64,000 nucleotides of DNA from Apostichopus japonicus (taxonomy: Eukaryota; Echinodermata; Holothuroidea; Aspidochirotida; Stichopodidae): contig NC_092580.1 in assembly GCF_037975245.1 (NCBI RefSeq), forward strand, positions 9,151,001 to 9,215,000. The letters run 5' to 3'. Every line of letters begins with the position of its first letter. Position 1 is the stretch's first letter. The translations under genes were made by a program, and so were the position numbers. The notes under the pieces are model-generated. The model did no database searches. It was not told where the DNA came from and saw nothing but the letters and a program-made list of their open reading frames with translations. Shown here piece by piece: positions 23,972 to 37,854 of this stretch.

Positions 23972-26900
23972 ATATCTCAGGCATGGAAACTCGGACCAAC
24001 TTCATAGTCGGGGTGCACGTGAATCCTACGGATCACCGGAAGTCCATCGATTTTGGTTCCGGTCGAAGGTCATTTGAGGTCACCAGGGAAGAAATGGTGA
24101 CGAACTTTGTAAACGCGATATCTCAGGCATGGAAACTCGGACCTACTTCATAGTCGGGGTGCACGTGGATCTTTAGGATCACCGGAAGTCCAAGGATTTT
24201 GGTTCCGGTCGAAGGTCATTTGAGGTCACCAGGGAAGAAATGGTGACGAACTTTGTAAACGCGATATCTCAGGCATGGAAACTCGGACCAACTTCATAGT
24301 TGGGGTGCACGTGGATCTTTGACGTCACCGGAAGTCCAAGGATTTTGGTTCCGGTCGAAGGTCATTTGAGGTCACCAGGGAAGAAATGGTGACGAACTTT
24401 GTAAACGCGATATCTCAGGCATGGAAACTCGGACCTACTTCATAGTCGGGGTGCACGTGGATCCTAAGGATCACGGGAAGTCCATGGATTTTGGTTCCGG
24501 TCGAAGGTCATTTGAGGTCACCAGGGAAGAAATGGTGACGAACTTTGTAAACGCGATATCTCAGGCATGGAAACTCGGACCAACTTCATAGTCGGGGTGC
24601 ACGTGGATCCTAGGGATCACCGGAAGTCCAAGGATTTTGGTTCCGGTCGAAGGTCATTTGAGGTCACCAGGGAAGAAATGGTGACGAACTTTGTAAACGC
24701 GATATCTCAGGCATGGAAACTCGGACCAACTTCATAGTCGGGGTGCACGTGGATCCTAGGGATCACCGGAAGTCAATATATTTTGGTTCCGGTCGAAAGT
24801 CATTTGAGGTCACCAGGGAAGAAATGGTGACGAACTTTGTAAACGCGATATCTCAGGCATGGAAACTCGGACCAACTTCATAGTCGGGGTGCACGTGGAT
24901 CCTAGGGATCACCGGAAGTCCATAGATTTTGGTTCCGGTCGAAGGTCATTTGAGGTCACCAGGGAAGAAATGGTGACGAACTTTGTAAACGCGATATCTC
25001 AGGCATGGAAAGTCGGACCTACTTCATAGTCGGGGTGCACGTGGATCCTAGGGATCACCGGAAGTCAATATATTTTGGTTCCGGTCGAAAGTCATTTGAG
25101 GTCACCAGGGAAAAAATGGTGACGAACTTTGTAAACGCGATATCTCAGGCATGGAAACTCGGACCTACTTCATAGTCGGGGTGCACGTGGATCCTAAGGA
25201 TCACCGGAAGTCCATGGATTTTGGTTCCGGTCGAAGGTCATTTGAGGTCACCAGGGAAGAAATGATGACGAACTTTGTAAACGCGATATCTCAGGCATGG
25301 AAACTCGGACCAACTTCATAGTCGGAGTGCACGTGGATCCTAGGGATCACCGGAAGTCCATAGATTTTTGTTCCGGTCGAAGGTCATTTGAGGTCACCAG
25401 GGAAGAAATGGTGACGAACTTTGTAAACGCGATATCTCAGGCATGGAAACTCTGCCCTACTTCATAGTCGGGGTGCACGTGGATCTTGAGGATCACCGGA
25501 AGTCCAAGGATTTTGGTTCCGGTCGAAGGTCATTTGAGGTCACCAGGGAAGAAATGGTGACGAACTTTGTAAACGCGATATCTCAGGCATGGAAACTCGG
25601 ACCAACTTCATAGTCGCGGTGCACGTGGATCTTTGACGTCACCGGAAGTCCAAGGATTTTGGTTCCGGTCGAAGGTCATTTGAGGTCACCAGGGAAGAAA
25701 TGGTGACGAACTTTGTAAACGCGATATCTCAGGCATGGAAACTCGGACCAACTTCATAGTCGGAGTGCACGTGGATCCTAGGGATCACCGGAAGTCCATA
25801 GATTTTGGTGGAGGTCGAAGGTCATTTGAGGTCACCAGGGAAGAAATGGTGACGAACTTTGTAAACGCGATATCTCAGGCATGGAAACTCGGACCAACTT
25901 CATAGTCGGGGTGCACGTGGATCTTTGACGTCACCGGAAGTCCATAGATTTTGGTGGAGGTCGAAGGTCATTTGAGGTCACCAGGGAAGAAATGGTGACG
26001 AACTTTGTAAACGCGATATCTCAGGCATGGAAAGTCGGACCAACTTCATAGTCCGGGTGCACGTGGATCTTTGACGTCACCGGAAGTCCATAGATTTTGG
26101 TTCCGGTCGAAGGTCATTTGAGGTCACCAGGGAAGAAATGGTGACGAACTTTGTAAACGCGATATCTCAGGCATGGAAACTCGGATCAACTTCATAGGCG
26201 CGGTGCACGTGGATCTTTGACGTCACCGGAAGTCCAAGGATTTTGGTGGAGGTCGAAGGTCATTTGAGGTCACCAGGGAAGAAATGATGACGAACTTTGT
26301 AAACGCGATATCTCAGGCATGGAAACTCGGACCAACTTCATAGTCGGAGTGCACGTGGATCCTAGGGATCACCGGAAGTCCATAGATTTTGGTTCCGGTC
26401 GAAGGTCATTTGAGGTCACCAGGGAAGAAATGGTGACGAACTTTGTAAACGCGATATCTCAGGCATGGAAACTCTGCCCTACTTCATAGTCGGGGTGCAC
26501 GTGGATCTTAAGGATCACCGGAAGTCCAAGGATTTTGGTTCCGGTCGAAGGTCATTTGAGGTCACCAGGGAAGAAATGGTGACGAACTTTGTAAACGCGA
26601 TATCTCAGGCATGGAAACTCGGACCTACTTCATAGTCGCGGTGCACGTGGATCTTTGACGTCACCGGAAGTCCAAGGATTTTGGTTCCGGTCGAAGGTCA
26701 TTTGAGGTCACCAGGGAAGAAATGGTGACGAACTTTGTAAACGCGATATCTCAGGCATGGAAACTCGGACCAACTTCATAGTCGGAGTGCACGTGGATCC
26801 TAGGGATCACCGGAAGTCCATAGATTTTGGTGGAGGTCGAAGGTCATTTGAGGTCACCAGGGAAGAAATGGTGACGAACTTTGTAAACGCGATATCTCAG

Positions 26901-27329
26901 GCATGGAAACTCGGACCTACTTCATAGTCGGGGTGCACGTGGATCTTAAGGATCACCGGAAGTCCAAGGATTTTGGTTCCGGTCGAAGGTCATTTGAGGT
27001 CACCAGGGAAGAAATGGTGACGAACTTTGTAAACGCGATATCTCAGGCATGGAAACTCGGACCAACTTCATAGTCGGGGTGCACGTGGATCTTTGACGTC
27101 ACCGGAAGTCCAAGGATTTTGGTTCCGGTCGAAGGTCATTTGAGGTCACCAGGGAAGAAATGGTGACGAACTTTGTAAACGCGATATCTCAGGCATGGAA
27201 ACTCGGACCTACTTCATAGTCGGGGTGCACGTGGATCCTAAGGATCACCGGAAGTCCATGGATTTTGGTTCCGGTCGAAGGTCATTTGAGGTCACCAGGG
27301 AAGAAATGGTGACGAACTTTGTAAACGCG
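23972..27329 (+). repeat. 23-mer HOR, copy 2 (3358 bp)
   Basis: This is the tandem partner of 20760-23971. It has one more monomer than copy 1, an agtcgg/caatatat/ggaaaaa unit near 25.0-25.13 kb, which explains the offset change from 22 to 23 monomers. The 'ctctgccctac' units at 25451 and 26473 keep the same 7-monomer spacing. A private change is 'cataggcgcgg' near 26195, where copy 1 has 'catagtcgcgg'. Confidence 0.82.
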
Positions 27330-28749
27330 ATATCTCAGGCATGGAAACTCGGACCAACTTCATAGTCGGGGTGCACGTGGATCCTAGGGATCACCGGAAG
27401 TCAATATATTTTGGTTCCGGTCGAAAGTCATTTGAGGTCACCAGGGAAGAAATGGTGACGAACTTTGTAAACGCGATATCTCAGGCATGGAAACTCGGAC
27501 CAACTTCATAATCGGGGTGCACGTGGATCCTAAAGATCACCGGAAGTCCATAGATTTTGGTTCCGGTCGAAGGTCATTTGAGGTCACCAGGGAAGAAATG
27601 GTGACGAACTTTGTAAACGCGATATCTCAGGCATGGAAAGTCGGACCTACTTCATAGTCGGGGTGCACGTGGATCCTAGGGATCACCGGAAGTCAATATA
27701 TTTTGGTTCCGGTCGAAAGTCATTTGAGGTCACCAGGGAAAAAATGGTGACGAACTTTGTAAACGCGATATCTCAAGCATGGAAACTCGGACCTACTTCA
27801 TAGTCGGGGTGCACGTGGATCCTAAGGATCACCGGAAGTCCATGGATTTTGGTTCCGGTCGAAGGTCATTTGAGGTCACCAGGGAAGAAATGGTGACGAA
27901 CTTTGTAAACGCGATATCTCAGGCATGGAAACTCGGACCAACTTCATAGTCGGGGTGCACGTGGATCCTAGGGATCACCGGAAGTCCATGGATTTTGGTT
28001 TCGGTCGAAGGTCATTTGAGGTCACCAGGGAAGAAATGGTGACGAACTTTGTAAACGCGATATCTCAGGCATGGAAACTCGGACCAACTTCATAGTCGGG
28101 GTGCACGTGGATCCTAGGGATCACCGGAAGTCCAAGGATTTTGGTTCCGGTCGAAGGTCATTTGAGGTCACCAGGGAAGAAATGGTGACGAACTTTGTAA
28201 ACGCGATATCTCAGGCATGGAAACTCGGACCAACTTCATAGTCGGGGTGCACGTGGATCCTAGGGATCACCGGAAGTCCAAGGATTTTGGTTCCGGTCGA
28301 AGGTCATTTGAGGTCACCAGGGAAGAAATGGTGACGAACTTTGTAAACGCGATATCTCAGGCATGGAAACTCGGACCAACTTCATAGTCGGGGTGCACGT
28401 GGATCCTAGGGATCACCGGAAGTCAATATATTTTGGTTCCGGTCGAAAGTCATTTGAGGTCACCAGGGAAGAAATGGTGACGAACTTTGTAAACGCGATA
28501 TCTCAGGCATGGAAACTCGGACCTACTTCATAGTCGGGGTGCACGTGGATCCTAAGGATCACCGGAAGTCCATGGATTTTGGTTCCGGTCGAAGGTCATT
28601 TGAGGTCACCAGGGAAGAAATGGTGACGAACTTTGTAAACGCGATATCTCAGGCATGGAAACTCGGACCAACTTCATAGTCGGGGTGCACGTGGATCCTA
28701 AGGATCACCGGAAGTCCAAGGATTTTGGTTTCGGTCGAAGGTCATTTGA
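27330..28749 (+). repeat. Satellite stretch without local tandem HOR
   Basis: About ten monomers of common types (cctaggg, cctaagg and cctaaag cores), with the rare markers 'cataatcgg' (27511) and 'tctcaagc' (27771). I saw no short-range duplicate, but the whole stretch recurs about 28.76 kb downstream (197 monomers), near 56.1-57.5 kb. Confidence 0.7.
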
Positions 28750-30355
28750 GGTCACCAGGGAAGAAATGGTGACGAACTTTGTAAACGCGATATCTCAGGC
28801 ATGGAAACTCGGACCAACTTCATAGTCGGGGTGCACGTGGATCCTAAAGATCACCGGAAGTCCATAGATTTTGGTTCCGGTCGAAGGTCATTTGAGGTCA
28901 CCAGGGAAGAAATGGTGACGAACTTTGTAAACGCGATATCTCAGGCATGGAAAGTCGGACCTACTTCATAGTCGGGGTGCACGTGGATCCTAGGGATCAC
29001 CGGAAGTCAATATATTTTGGTTCCGGTCGAAAGTCATTTGAGGTCACCAGGGAAAAAATGGTGACGAACTTTGTAAACGCGATATCTCAGGCATGGAAAC
29101 TCGGACCAACTTCATAGTCGGGGTGCACGTGGATCTTTGACGTCACCGGAAGTCCAAGGATTTTGGTTCCGGTCGAAGGTCATTTGAGGTCACCAGCGAA
29201 GAAATGGTGACGAACTTTGTAAACGCGATATCTCAGGCATGGAAACTCGGACCTACTTCATAGTCGGGGTGCACGTGGATCCTAAAGATCACCGGAAGTC
29301 CATGGATTTTGGTTCCGGTCGAAGGTCATTTGAGGTCACCAGGGAAAAAATGGTGACGAACTTTGTAAACGCGATATCTCAGGCATGGAAACTCGGACCA
29401 ACTTCATAGTCGGGGTGCACGTGGATCCTAGGGATCACCGGAAGTCCAAGGATTTTGGTTCCGGTCGAAGGTCATTTGAGGTCACCAGGGAAGAAATGGT
29501 GACGAACTTTGTAAACGCGATATCTCAGGCATGGAAACTCGGACCAACTTCATAGTCGGGGTGCACGTGGATCCTAGGGATCACCGGAAGTCAATATATT
29601 TTGGTTCCGGTCGAAAGTCATTTGAGGTCACCAGGGAAGAAATGGTGACGAACTTTGTAAACGCGATATCTCAGGCATGGAAACTCGGACCAACTTCATA
29701 GTCGGGGTGCACGTGGATCCTAAAGATCACCGGAAGTCCATAGATTTTGGTGGAGGTCGAAGGTCATTTGAGGTCACCAGGGAAGAAATGGTGACGAACT
29801 TTGTAAACGCGATATCTCAGGCATGGAAACTCGGACCTACTTCATAGTCGGGGTGCACGTGGATCCTAAGGATCACCGGAAGTCCATGGATTTTGGTTCC
29901 GGTCGAAGGTCATTTGAGGTCACCAGGGAAGAAATGGTGACGAACTTTGTAAACGCGATATCTCAGGCATGGAAACTCGGACCAACTTCATAGTCGGGGT
30001 GCACGTGGATCCTAGGGATCACCGGAAGTCCAAGGATTTTGGTTCCGGTCGAAGGTCATTTGAGGTCACCAGGGAAGAAATGGTGACGAACTTTGTAAAC
30101 GCGATATCTCAGGCATGGAAACTCGGACCAACTTCATAGTCGGGGTGCACGTGGATCCTAGGGATCACCGGAAGTCAATATATTTTGGTTCCGGTCGAAA
30201 GTCATTTGAGGTCACCAGGGAAGAAATGGTGACGAACTTTGTAAACGCGATATCTCAGGCATGGAAACTCGGACCAACTTCATAATCGGGGTGCACGTGG
30301 ATCCTAAAGATCACCGGAAGTCCATAGATTTTGGTTCCGGTCGAAGGTCATTTGA
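28750..30355 (+). repeat. 11-mer block, copy 1 (1606 bp)
   Basis: It matches the adjoining sequence at +1606 bp. Markers are 'caccagcgaag' (29196 and 30.80 kb), 'cctaaag' with 'ggtggagg' (about 29.73 and 31.34 kb) and 'cataatcgg' (30285 to 31891). The repeat ends where a cctaaag/accaac unit replaces an agtcgg/acctac unit near 30.4 kb. Confidence 0.84.
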
Positions 30356-31961
30356 GGTCACCAGGGAAGAAATGGTGACGAACTTTGTAAACGCGATATC
30401 TCAGGCATGGAAACTCGGACCAACTTCATAGTCGGGGTGCACGTGGATCCTAAAGATCACCGGAAGTCCATAGATTTTGGTTCCGGTCGAAGGTCATTTG
30501 AGGTCACCAGGGAAGAAATGGTGACGAACTTTGTAAACGCGATATCTCAGGCATGGAAAGTCGGACCTACTTCATAGTCGGGGTGCACGTGGATCCTAGG
30601 GATCACCGGAAGTCAATATATTTTGGTTCCGGTCGAAAGTCATTTGAGGTCACCAGGGAAAAAATGGTGACGAACTTTGTAAACGCGATATCTCAGGCAT
30701 GGAAACTCGGACCAACTTCATAGTCGGGGTGCACGTGGATCTTTGACGTCACCGGAAGTCCAAGGATTTTGGTTCCGGTCGAAGGTCATTTGAGGTCACC
30801 AGCGAAGAAATGGTGACGAACTTTGTAAACGCGATATCTCAGGCATGGAAACTCGGACCTACTTCATAGTCGGGGTGCACGTGGATCCTAAAGATCACCG
30901 GAAGTCCATGGATTTTGGTTCCGGTCGAAGGTCATTTGAGGTCACCAGGGAAAAAATGGTGACGAACTTTGTAAACGCGATATCTCAGGCATGGAAACTC
31001 GGACCAACTTCATAGTCGGGGTGCACGTGGATCCTAGGGATCACCGGAAGTCCAAGGATTTTGGTTCCGGTCGAAGGTCATTTGAGGTCACCAGGGAAGA
31101 AATGGTGACGAACTTTGTAAACGCGATATCTCAGGCATGGAAACTCGGACCAACTTCATAGTCGGGGTGCACGTGGATCCTAGGGATCACCGGAAGTCAA
31201 TATATTTTGGTTCCGGTCGAAAGTCATTTGAGGTCACCAGGGAAGAAATGGTGACGAACTTTGTAAACGCGATATCTCAGGCATGGAAACTCGGACCAAC
31301 TTCATAGTCGGGGTGCACGTGGATCCTAAAGATCACCGGAAGTCCATAGATTTTGGTGGAGGTCGAAGGTCATTTGAGGTCACCAGGGAAGAAATGGTGA
31401 CGAACTTTGTAAACGCGATATCTCAGGCATGGAAACTCGGACCTACTTCATAGTCGGGGTGCACGTGGATCCTAAGGATCACCGGAAGTCCATGGATTTT
31501 GGTTCCGGTCGAAGGTCATTTGAGGTCACCAGGGAAGAAATGGTGACGAACTTTGTAAACGCGATATCTCAGGCATGGAAACTCGGACCAACTTCATAGT
31601 CGGGGTGCACGTGGATCCTAGGGATCACCGGAAGTCCAAGGATTTTGGTTCCGGTCGAAGGTCATTTGAGGTCACCAGGGAAGAAATGGTGACGAACTTT
31701 GTAAACGCGATATCTCAGGCATGGAAACTCGGACCAACTTCATAGTCGGGGTGCACGTGGATCCTAGGGATCACCGGAAGTCAATATATTTTGGTTCCGG
31801 TCGAAAGTCATTTGAGGTCACCAGGGAAGAAATGGTGACGAACTTTGTAAACGCGATATCTCAGGCATGGAAACTCGGACCAACTTCATAATCGGGGTGC
31901 ACGTGGATCCTAAAGATCACCGGAAGTCCATAGATTTTGGTTCCGGTCGAAGGTCATTTGA
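30356..31961 (+). repeat. 11-mer block, copy 2 (1606 bp)
   Basis: This is the tandem copy of 28750-30355. The derived region near 54-59 kb carries only one 11-mer copy and departs from this alignment at about 59.1 kb (equivalent to 30.36 kb). This duplication may therefore have arisen after the segment was copied, or the copy may have ended at this junction. Confidence 0.84.
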
Positions 31962-32369
31962 GGTCACCAGGGAAGAAATGGTGACGAACTTTGTAAACGC
32001 GATATCTCAGGCATGGAAAGTCGGACCTACTTCATAGTCGGGGTGCACGTGGATCCTAAGGATCACCGGAAGTCAATATATTTTGGTTCCGGTCGAAAGT
32101 CATTTGAGGTCACCAGGGAAGAAATGGTGACGAACTTTGTAAACGCGATATCTCAGGCATGGAAACTCGGACCAACTTCATAGTCGGGGTGCACGTGGAT
32201 CCTAGGGATCACCGGAAGTCCATAGATTTTGGTTCCGGTCGAAGGTCATTTGAGGTCACCAGGGAAGAAATGGTGACGAACTTTGTAAACGCGATATCTC
32301 AGGCATGGAAAGTCGGACCTACTTCATAGTCGGGGTGCACGTGGATCCTAGGGATCACCGGAAGCCAAT

Positions 32370-33829
32370 ATATTTTGGTTCCGGTCGAAAGTCATTTGAG
32401 GTCACCAGGGAAAAAATGGTGACGAACTTTGTAAACGCGATATCTCAGGCATGGAAACTCGGACCTACTTCATAGTCGGGGTGCACGTGGATCCTAAGGA
32501 TCACCGGAAGTCCATGGATTTTGGTTCCGGTCGAAGGTCATTTGAGGTCACCAGGGAAGAAATGATGACGAACTTTGTAAACGCGATATCTCAGGCATGG
32601 AAACTCGGACCAACTTCATAGTCGGAGTGCACGTGGATCCTAGGGATCACCGGAAGTCCATCGATTTTGGTTCCGGTCGAAGGTCATTTGAGGTCACCAG
32701 GGAAGAAATGGTGACGAACTTTGTAAACGCGATATCTCAGGCATGGAAACTCTGCCCTACTTCATAGTCGGGGTGCACGTGGATCTTAAGGATCACCGGA
32801 AGTCCAAGGATTTTGGTTCCGGTCGAAGGTCATTTGAGGTCACCAGGGAAGAAATGGTGACGAACTTTGTAAACGCGATATCTCAGGCATGGAAACTCGG
32901 ACCAACTTCATAGTCGCGGTGCACGTGGATCTTTGACGTCACCGGAAGTCCAAGGATTTTGGTTCCGGTCGAAGGTCATTTGAGGTCACCAGGGAAGAAA
33001 TGGTGACGAACTTTGTAAACGCGATATCTCAGGCATGGAAAGTCGGACCTACTTCATAGTCGGGGTGCACGTGGATCCTAGGGATCACCGGAAGTCAATA
33101 TATTTTGGTTCCGGTCGAAAGTCATTTGAGGTCACCAGGGAAAAAATGGTGACGAACTTTGTAAACGCGATATCTCAGGCATGGAAACTCGGACCTACTT
33201 CATAGTCGGGGTGCACGTGGATCCTAGGGATCACCGGAAGTCCAAGGATTTTGGTTCCGGTCGAAGGTCATTTGAGGTCACCAGGGAAGAAATGGTGACG
33301 AACTTTGTAAACGCGATATCTCAGGCATGGAAACTCGGACCAACTTCATAGTCGGGGTGCACGTGGATCCTAGGGATCACCGGAAGTCAATATATTTTGG
33401 TTCCGGTCGAAAGTCATTTGAGGTCACCAGGGAAGAAATGGTGACGAACTTTGTAAACGCGATATCTCAGGCATGGAAACTCGGACCAACTTCATAGTCG
33501 GGGTGCACGTGGATCCTAAGGATCACCGGAAGTCCATGGATTTTGGTTCCGGTCGAAGGTCATTTGAGGTCACCAGGGAAGAAATGGTGACGAACTTTGT
33601 AAACGCGATATCTCAGGCATGGAAACTCGGACCAACTTCATAGTCGGGGTGCACGTGGATCCTAAGGATCACCGGAAGTCCAAGGATTTTGGTTTCGGTC
33701 GAAGGTCATTTGAGGTCACCAGGGAAGAAATGGTGACGAACTTTGTAAACGCGATATCTCAGGCATGGAAACTCGGACCAACTTCATAGTCGGGGTGCAC
33801 GTGGATCCTAAAGATCACCGGAAGTCCAT
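32370..33829 (+). repeat. 10-mer block, copy 1 (1460 bp)
   Basis: It matches 33830-35289 at +1460 bp, with 'tctgccc' at 32751 and 34211, 'atgatgacg', 'gtcggagtg' with 'ccatcgat', and 'gtcgcggtg' in the same order. It overlaps the start of the 72-mer, whose left limit lies inside this block. Confidence 0.82.
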
Positions 33830-35289
33830 AGATTTTGGTTCCGGTCGAAAGTCATTTGAGGTCACCAGGGAAAAAATGGTGACGAACTTTGTAAACGCGA
33901 TATCTCAGGCATGGAAACTCGGACCTACTTCATAGTCGGGGTGCACGTGGATCCTAAGGATCACCGGAAGTCCATGGATTTTGGTTCCGGTCGAAGGTCA
34001 TTTGAGGTCACCAGGGAAGAAATGATGACGAACTTTGTAAACGCGATATCTCAGGCATGGAAACTCGGACCAACTTCATAGTCGGAGTGCACGTGGATCC
34101 TAGGGATCACCGGAAGTCCATCGATTTTGGTTCCGGTCGAAGGTCATTTGAGGTCACCAGGGAAGAAATGGTGACGAACTTTGTAAACGCGATATCTCAG
34201 GCATGGAAACTCTGCCCTACTTCATAGTCGGGGTGCACGTGGATCTTAAGGATCACCGGAAGTCCAAGGATTTTGGTTCCGGTCGAAGGTCATTTGAGGT
34301 CACCAGGGAAGAAATGGTGACGAACTTTGTAAACGCGATATCTCAGGCATGGAAACTCGGACCAACTTCATAGTCGCGGTGCACGTGGATCTTTGACGTC
34401 ACCGGAAGTCCAAGGATTTTGGTTCCGGTCGAAGGTCATTTGAGGTCACCAGGGAAGAAATGGTGACGAACTTTGTAAACGCGATATCTCAGGCATGGAA
34501 AGTCGGACCTACTTCATAGTCGGGGTGCACGTGGATCCTAGGGATCACCGGAAGTCAATATATTTTGGTTCCGGTCGAAAGTCATTTGAGGTCACCAGGG
34601 AAAAAATGGTGACGAACTTTGTAAACGCGATATCTCAGGCATGGAAACTCGGACCTACTTCATAGTCGGGGTGCACGTGGATCCTAGGGATCACCGGAAG
34701 TCCAAGGATTTTGGTTCCGGTCGAAGGTCATTTGAGGTCACCAGGGAAGAAATGGTGACGAACTTTGTAAACGCGATATCTCAGGCATGGAAACTCGGAC
34801 CAACTTCATAGTCGGGGTGCACGTGGATCCTAGGGATCACCGGAAGTCAATATATTTTGGTTCCGGTCGAAAGTCATTTGAGGTCACCAGGGAAGAAATG
34901 GTGACGAACTTTGTAAACGCGATATCTCAGGCATGGAAACTCGGACCAACTTCATAGTCGGGGTGCACGTGGATCCTAAGGATCACCGGAAGTCCATGGA
35001 TTTTGGTTCCGGTCGAAGGTCATTTGAGGTCACCAGGGAAGAAATGGTGACGAACTTTGTAAACGCGATATCTCAGGCATGGAAACTCGGACCAACTTCA
35101 TAGTCGGGGTGCACGTGGATCCTAAGGATCACCGGAAGTCCAAGGATTTTGGTTTCGGTCGAAGGTCATTTGAGGTCACCAGGGAAGAAATGGTGACGAA
35201 CTTTGTAAACGCGATATCTCAGGCATGGAAACTCGGACCAACTTCATAGTCGGGGTGCACGTGGATCCTAAAGATCACCGGAAGTCCAT
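33830..35289 (+). repeat. 10-mer block, copy 2 (1460 bp)
   Basis: The junction with copy 1 falls inside one monomer near 33830-33845. That monomer joins a cctaaag/ccatagat 5' part to a gaaag/ggaaaaa 3' part, which are otherwise found in different monomer families. The same chimaera appears at about 44.35 kb, so it was made before the 72-mer duplication. Confidence 0.82.
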
Positions 35290-37124
35290 AGATTTTGGTT
35301 CCGGTCGAAGGTCATTTGAGGTCACCAGGGAAGAAATGGTGACGAACTTTGTAAACGCGATATCTCAGGCATGGAAAGTCGGACCTACTTCATAGTCGGG
35401 GTGCACGTGGATCCTAGGGATCACCGGAAGTCAATATATTTTGGTTCCGGTCGAAAGTCATTTGAGGTCACCAGGGAAAAAATGGTGACGAACTTTGTAA
35501 ACGCGATATCTCAGTCATGGAAACTCGGACCAACTTCATAGTCGGGGTGCACGTGGATCTTTGACGTCACCGGAAGTCCAAGGATTTTGGTTCCGGTCGA
35601 AGGTCATTTGAGGTCACCAGCGAAGAAATGGTGACGAACTTTGTAAACGCGATATCTCAGGCATGGAAACTCGGACCTACTTCATAGTCGGGGTGCACGT
35701 GGATCCTAAAGATCACCGGAAGTCCATGGATTTTGGTTCCGGTCGAAGGTCATTTGAGGTCACCAGGGAAAAAATGGTGACGAACTTTGTAAACGCGATA
35801 TCTCAGGCATGGAAACTCGGACCAACTTCATAGTCGGGGTGCACGTGGATCCTAGGGATCACCGGAAGTCCAAGGATTTTGGTTCCGGTCGAAGGTCATT
35901 TGAGGTCACCAGGGAAGAAATGGTGACGAACTTTGTAAACGCGATATCTCAGGCATGGAAACTCGGACCAACTTCATAGTCGGGGTGCACGTGGATCCTA
36001 GGGATCACCGGAAGTCAATATATTTTGGTTCCGGTCGAAAGTCATTTGAGGTCACCAGGGAAGAAATGGTGACGAACTTTGTAAACGCGATATCTCAGGC
36101 ATGGAAACTCGGACCAACTTCATAGTCGGGGTGCACGTGGATCCTAAAGATCACCGGAAGTCCATAGATTTTGGTGGAGGTCGAAGGTCATTTGAGGTCA
36201 CCAGGGAAGAAATGGTGACGAACTTTGTAAACGCGATATCTCAGGCATGGAAACTCGGACCTACTTCATAGTCGGGGTGCACGTGGATCCTAAGGATCAC
36301 CGGAAGTCCATGGATTTTGGTTCCGGTCGAAGGTCATTTGAGGTCACCAGGGAAGAAATGGTGACGAACTTTGTAAACGCGATATCTCAGGCATGGAAAC
36401 TCGGACCAACTTCATAGTCGGGGTGCACGTGGATCCTAGGGATCACCGGAAGTCCAAGGATTTTGGTTCCGGTCGAAGGTCATTTGAGGTCACCAGGGAA
36501 GAAATGGTGACGAACTTTGTAAACGCGATATCTCAGGCATGGAAACTCGGACCAACTTCATAGTCGGGGTGCACGTGGATCCTAGGGATCACCGGAAGTC
36601 AATATATTTTGGTTCCGGTCGAAAGTCATTTGAGGTCACCAGGGAAGAAATGGTGACGAACTTTGTAAACGCGATATCTCAGGCATGGAAACTCGGACCA
36701 ACTTCATAATCGGGGTGCACGTGGATCCTAAAGATCACCGGAAGTCCATAGATTTTGGTTCCGGTCGAAGGTCATTTGAGGTCACCAGGGAAGAAATGGT
36801 GACGAACTTTGTAAACGCGATATCTCAGGCATGGAAAGTCGGACCTACTTCATAGTCGGGGTGCACGTGGATCCTAGGGATCACCGGAAGTCAATATATT
36901 TTGGTTCCGGTCGAAAGTCATTTGAGGTCACCAGGGAAGAAATGGTGACGAACTTTGTAAACGCGATATCTCAGGCATGGAAACTCGGACCAACTTCATA
37001 GTCGGGGTGCACGTGGATCCTAGGGATCACCGGAAGTCCATAGATTTTGGTTCCGGTCGAAGGTCATTTGAGGTCACCAGGGAAGAAATGGTGACGAACT
37101 TTGTAAACGCGATATCTCAGGCAT

Positions 37125-37854
37125 GGAAAGTCGGACCTACTTCATAGTCGGGGTGCACGTGGATCCTAGGGATCACCGGAAGTCAATATATTTTGGTTCC
37201 GGTCGAAAGTCATTTGAGGTCACCAGGGAAAAAATGGTGACGAACTTTGTAAACGCGATATCTCAGGCATGGAAACTCGGACCTACTTCATAGTCGGGGT
37301 GCACGTGGATCCTAAGGATCACCGGAAGTCCATGGATTTTGGTTCCGGTCGAAGGTCATTTGAGGTCACCAGGGAAGAAATGATGACGAACTTTGTAAAC
37401 GCGATATCTCAGGCATGGAAACTCGGACCAACTTCATAGTCGGAGTGCACGTGGATCCTAGGGATCACCGGAAGTCCATCGATTTTGGTTCCGGTCGAAG
37501 GTCATTTGAGGTCACCAGGGAAGAAATGGTGACGAACTTTGTAAACGCGATATCTCAGGCATGGAAACTCTGCCCTACTTCATAGTCGGGGTGCACGTGG
37601 ATCTTAAGGATCACCGGAAGTCCAAGGATTTTGGTTCCGGTCGAAGGTCATTTGAGGTCACCAGGGAAGAAATGGTGACGAACTTTGTAAACGCGATATC
37701 TCAGGCATGGAAACTCGGACCAACTTCATAGTCGCGGTGCACGTGGATCTTTGACGTCACCGGAAGTCCAAGGATTTTGGTTCCGGTCGAAGGTCATTTG
37801 AGGTCACCAGGGAAGAAATGGTGACGAACTTTGTAAACGCGATATCTCAGGCAT
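37125..37854 (+). repeat. 5-mer block, copy 1 (730 bp)
   Basis: Five monomers in order: agtcgg/caatatat/ggaaaaa, cctaagg/ccatggat, atgatgacg with gtcggagtg/ccatcgat, ctctgccctac/cttaagg, and gtcgcggtg/ctttgacg. They repeat immediately at +730 bp ('tctgccc' 37569 to 38299). The pair is also present in copy 2 of the large HOR (48081 and 48811) and at 63119 and 63849. Confidence 0.83.
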
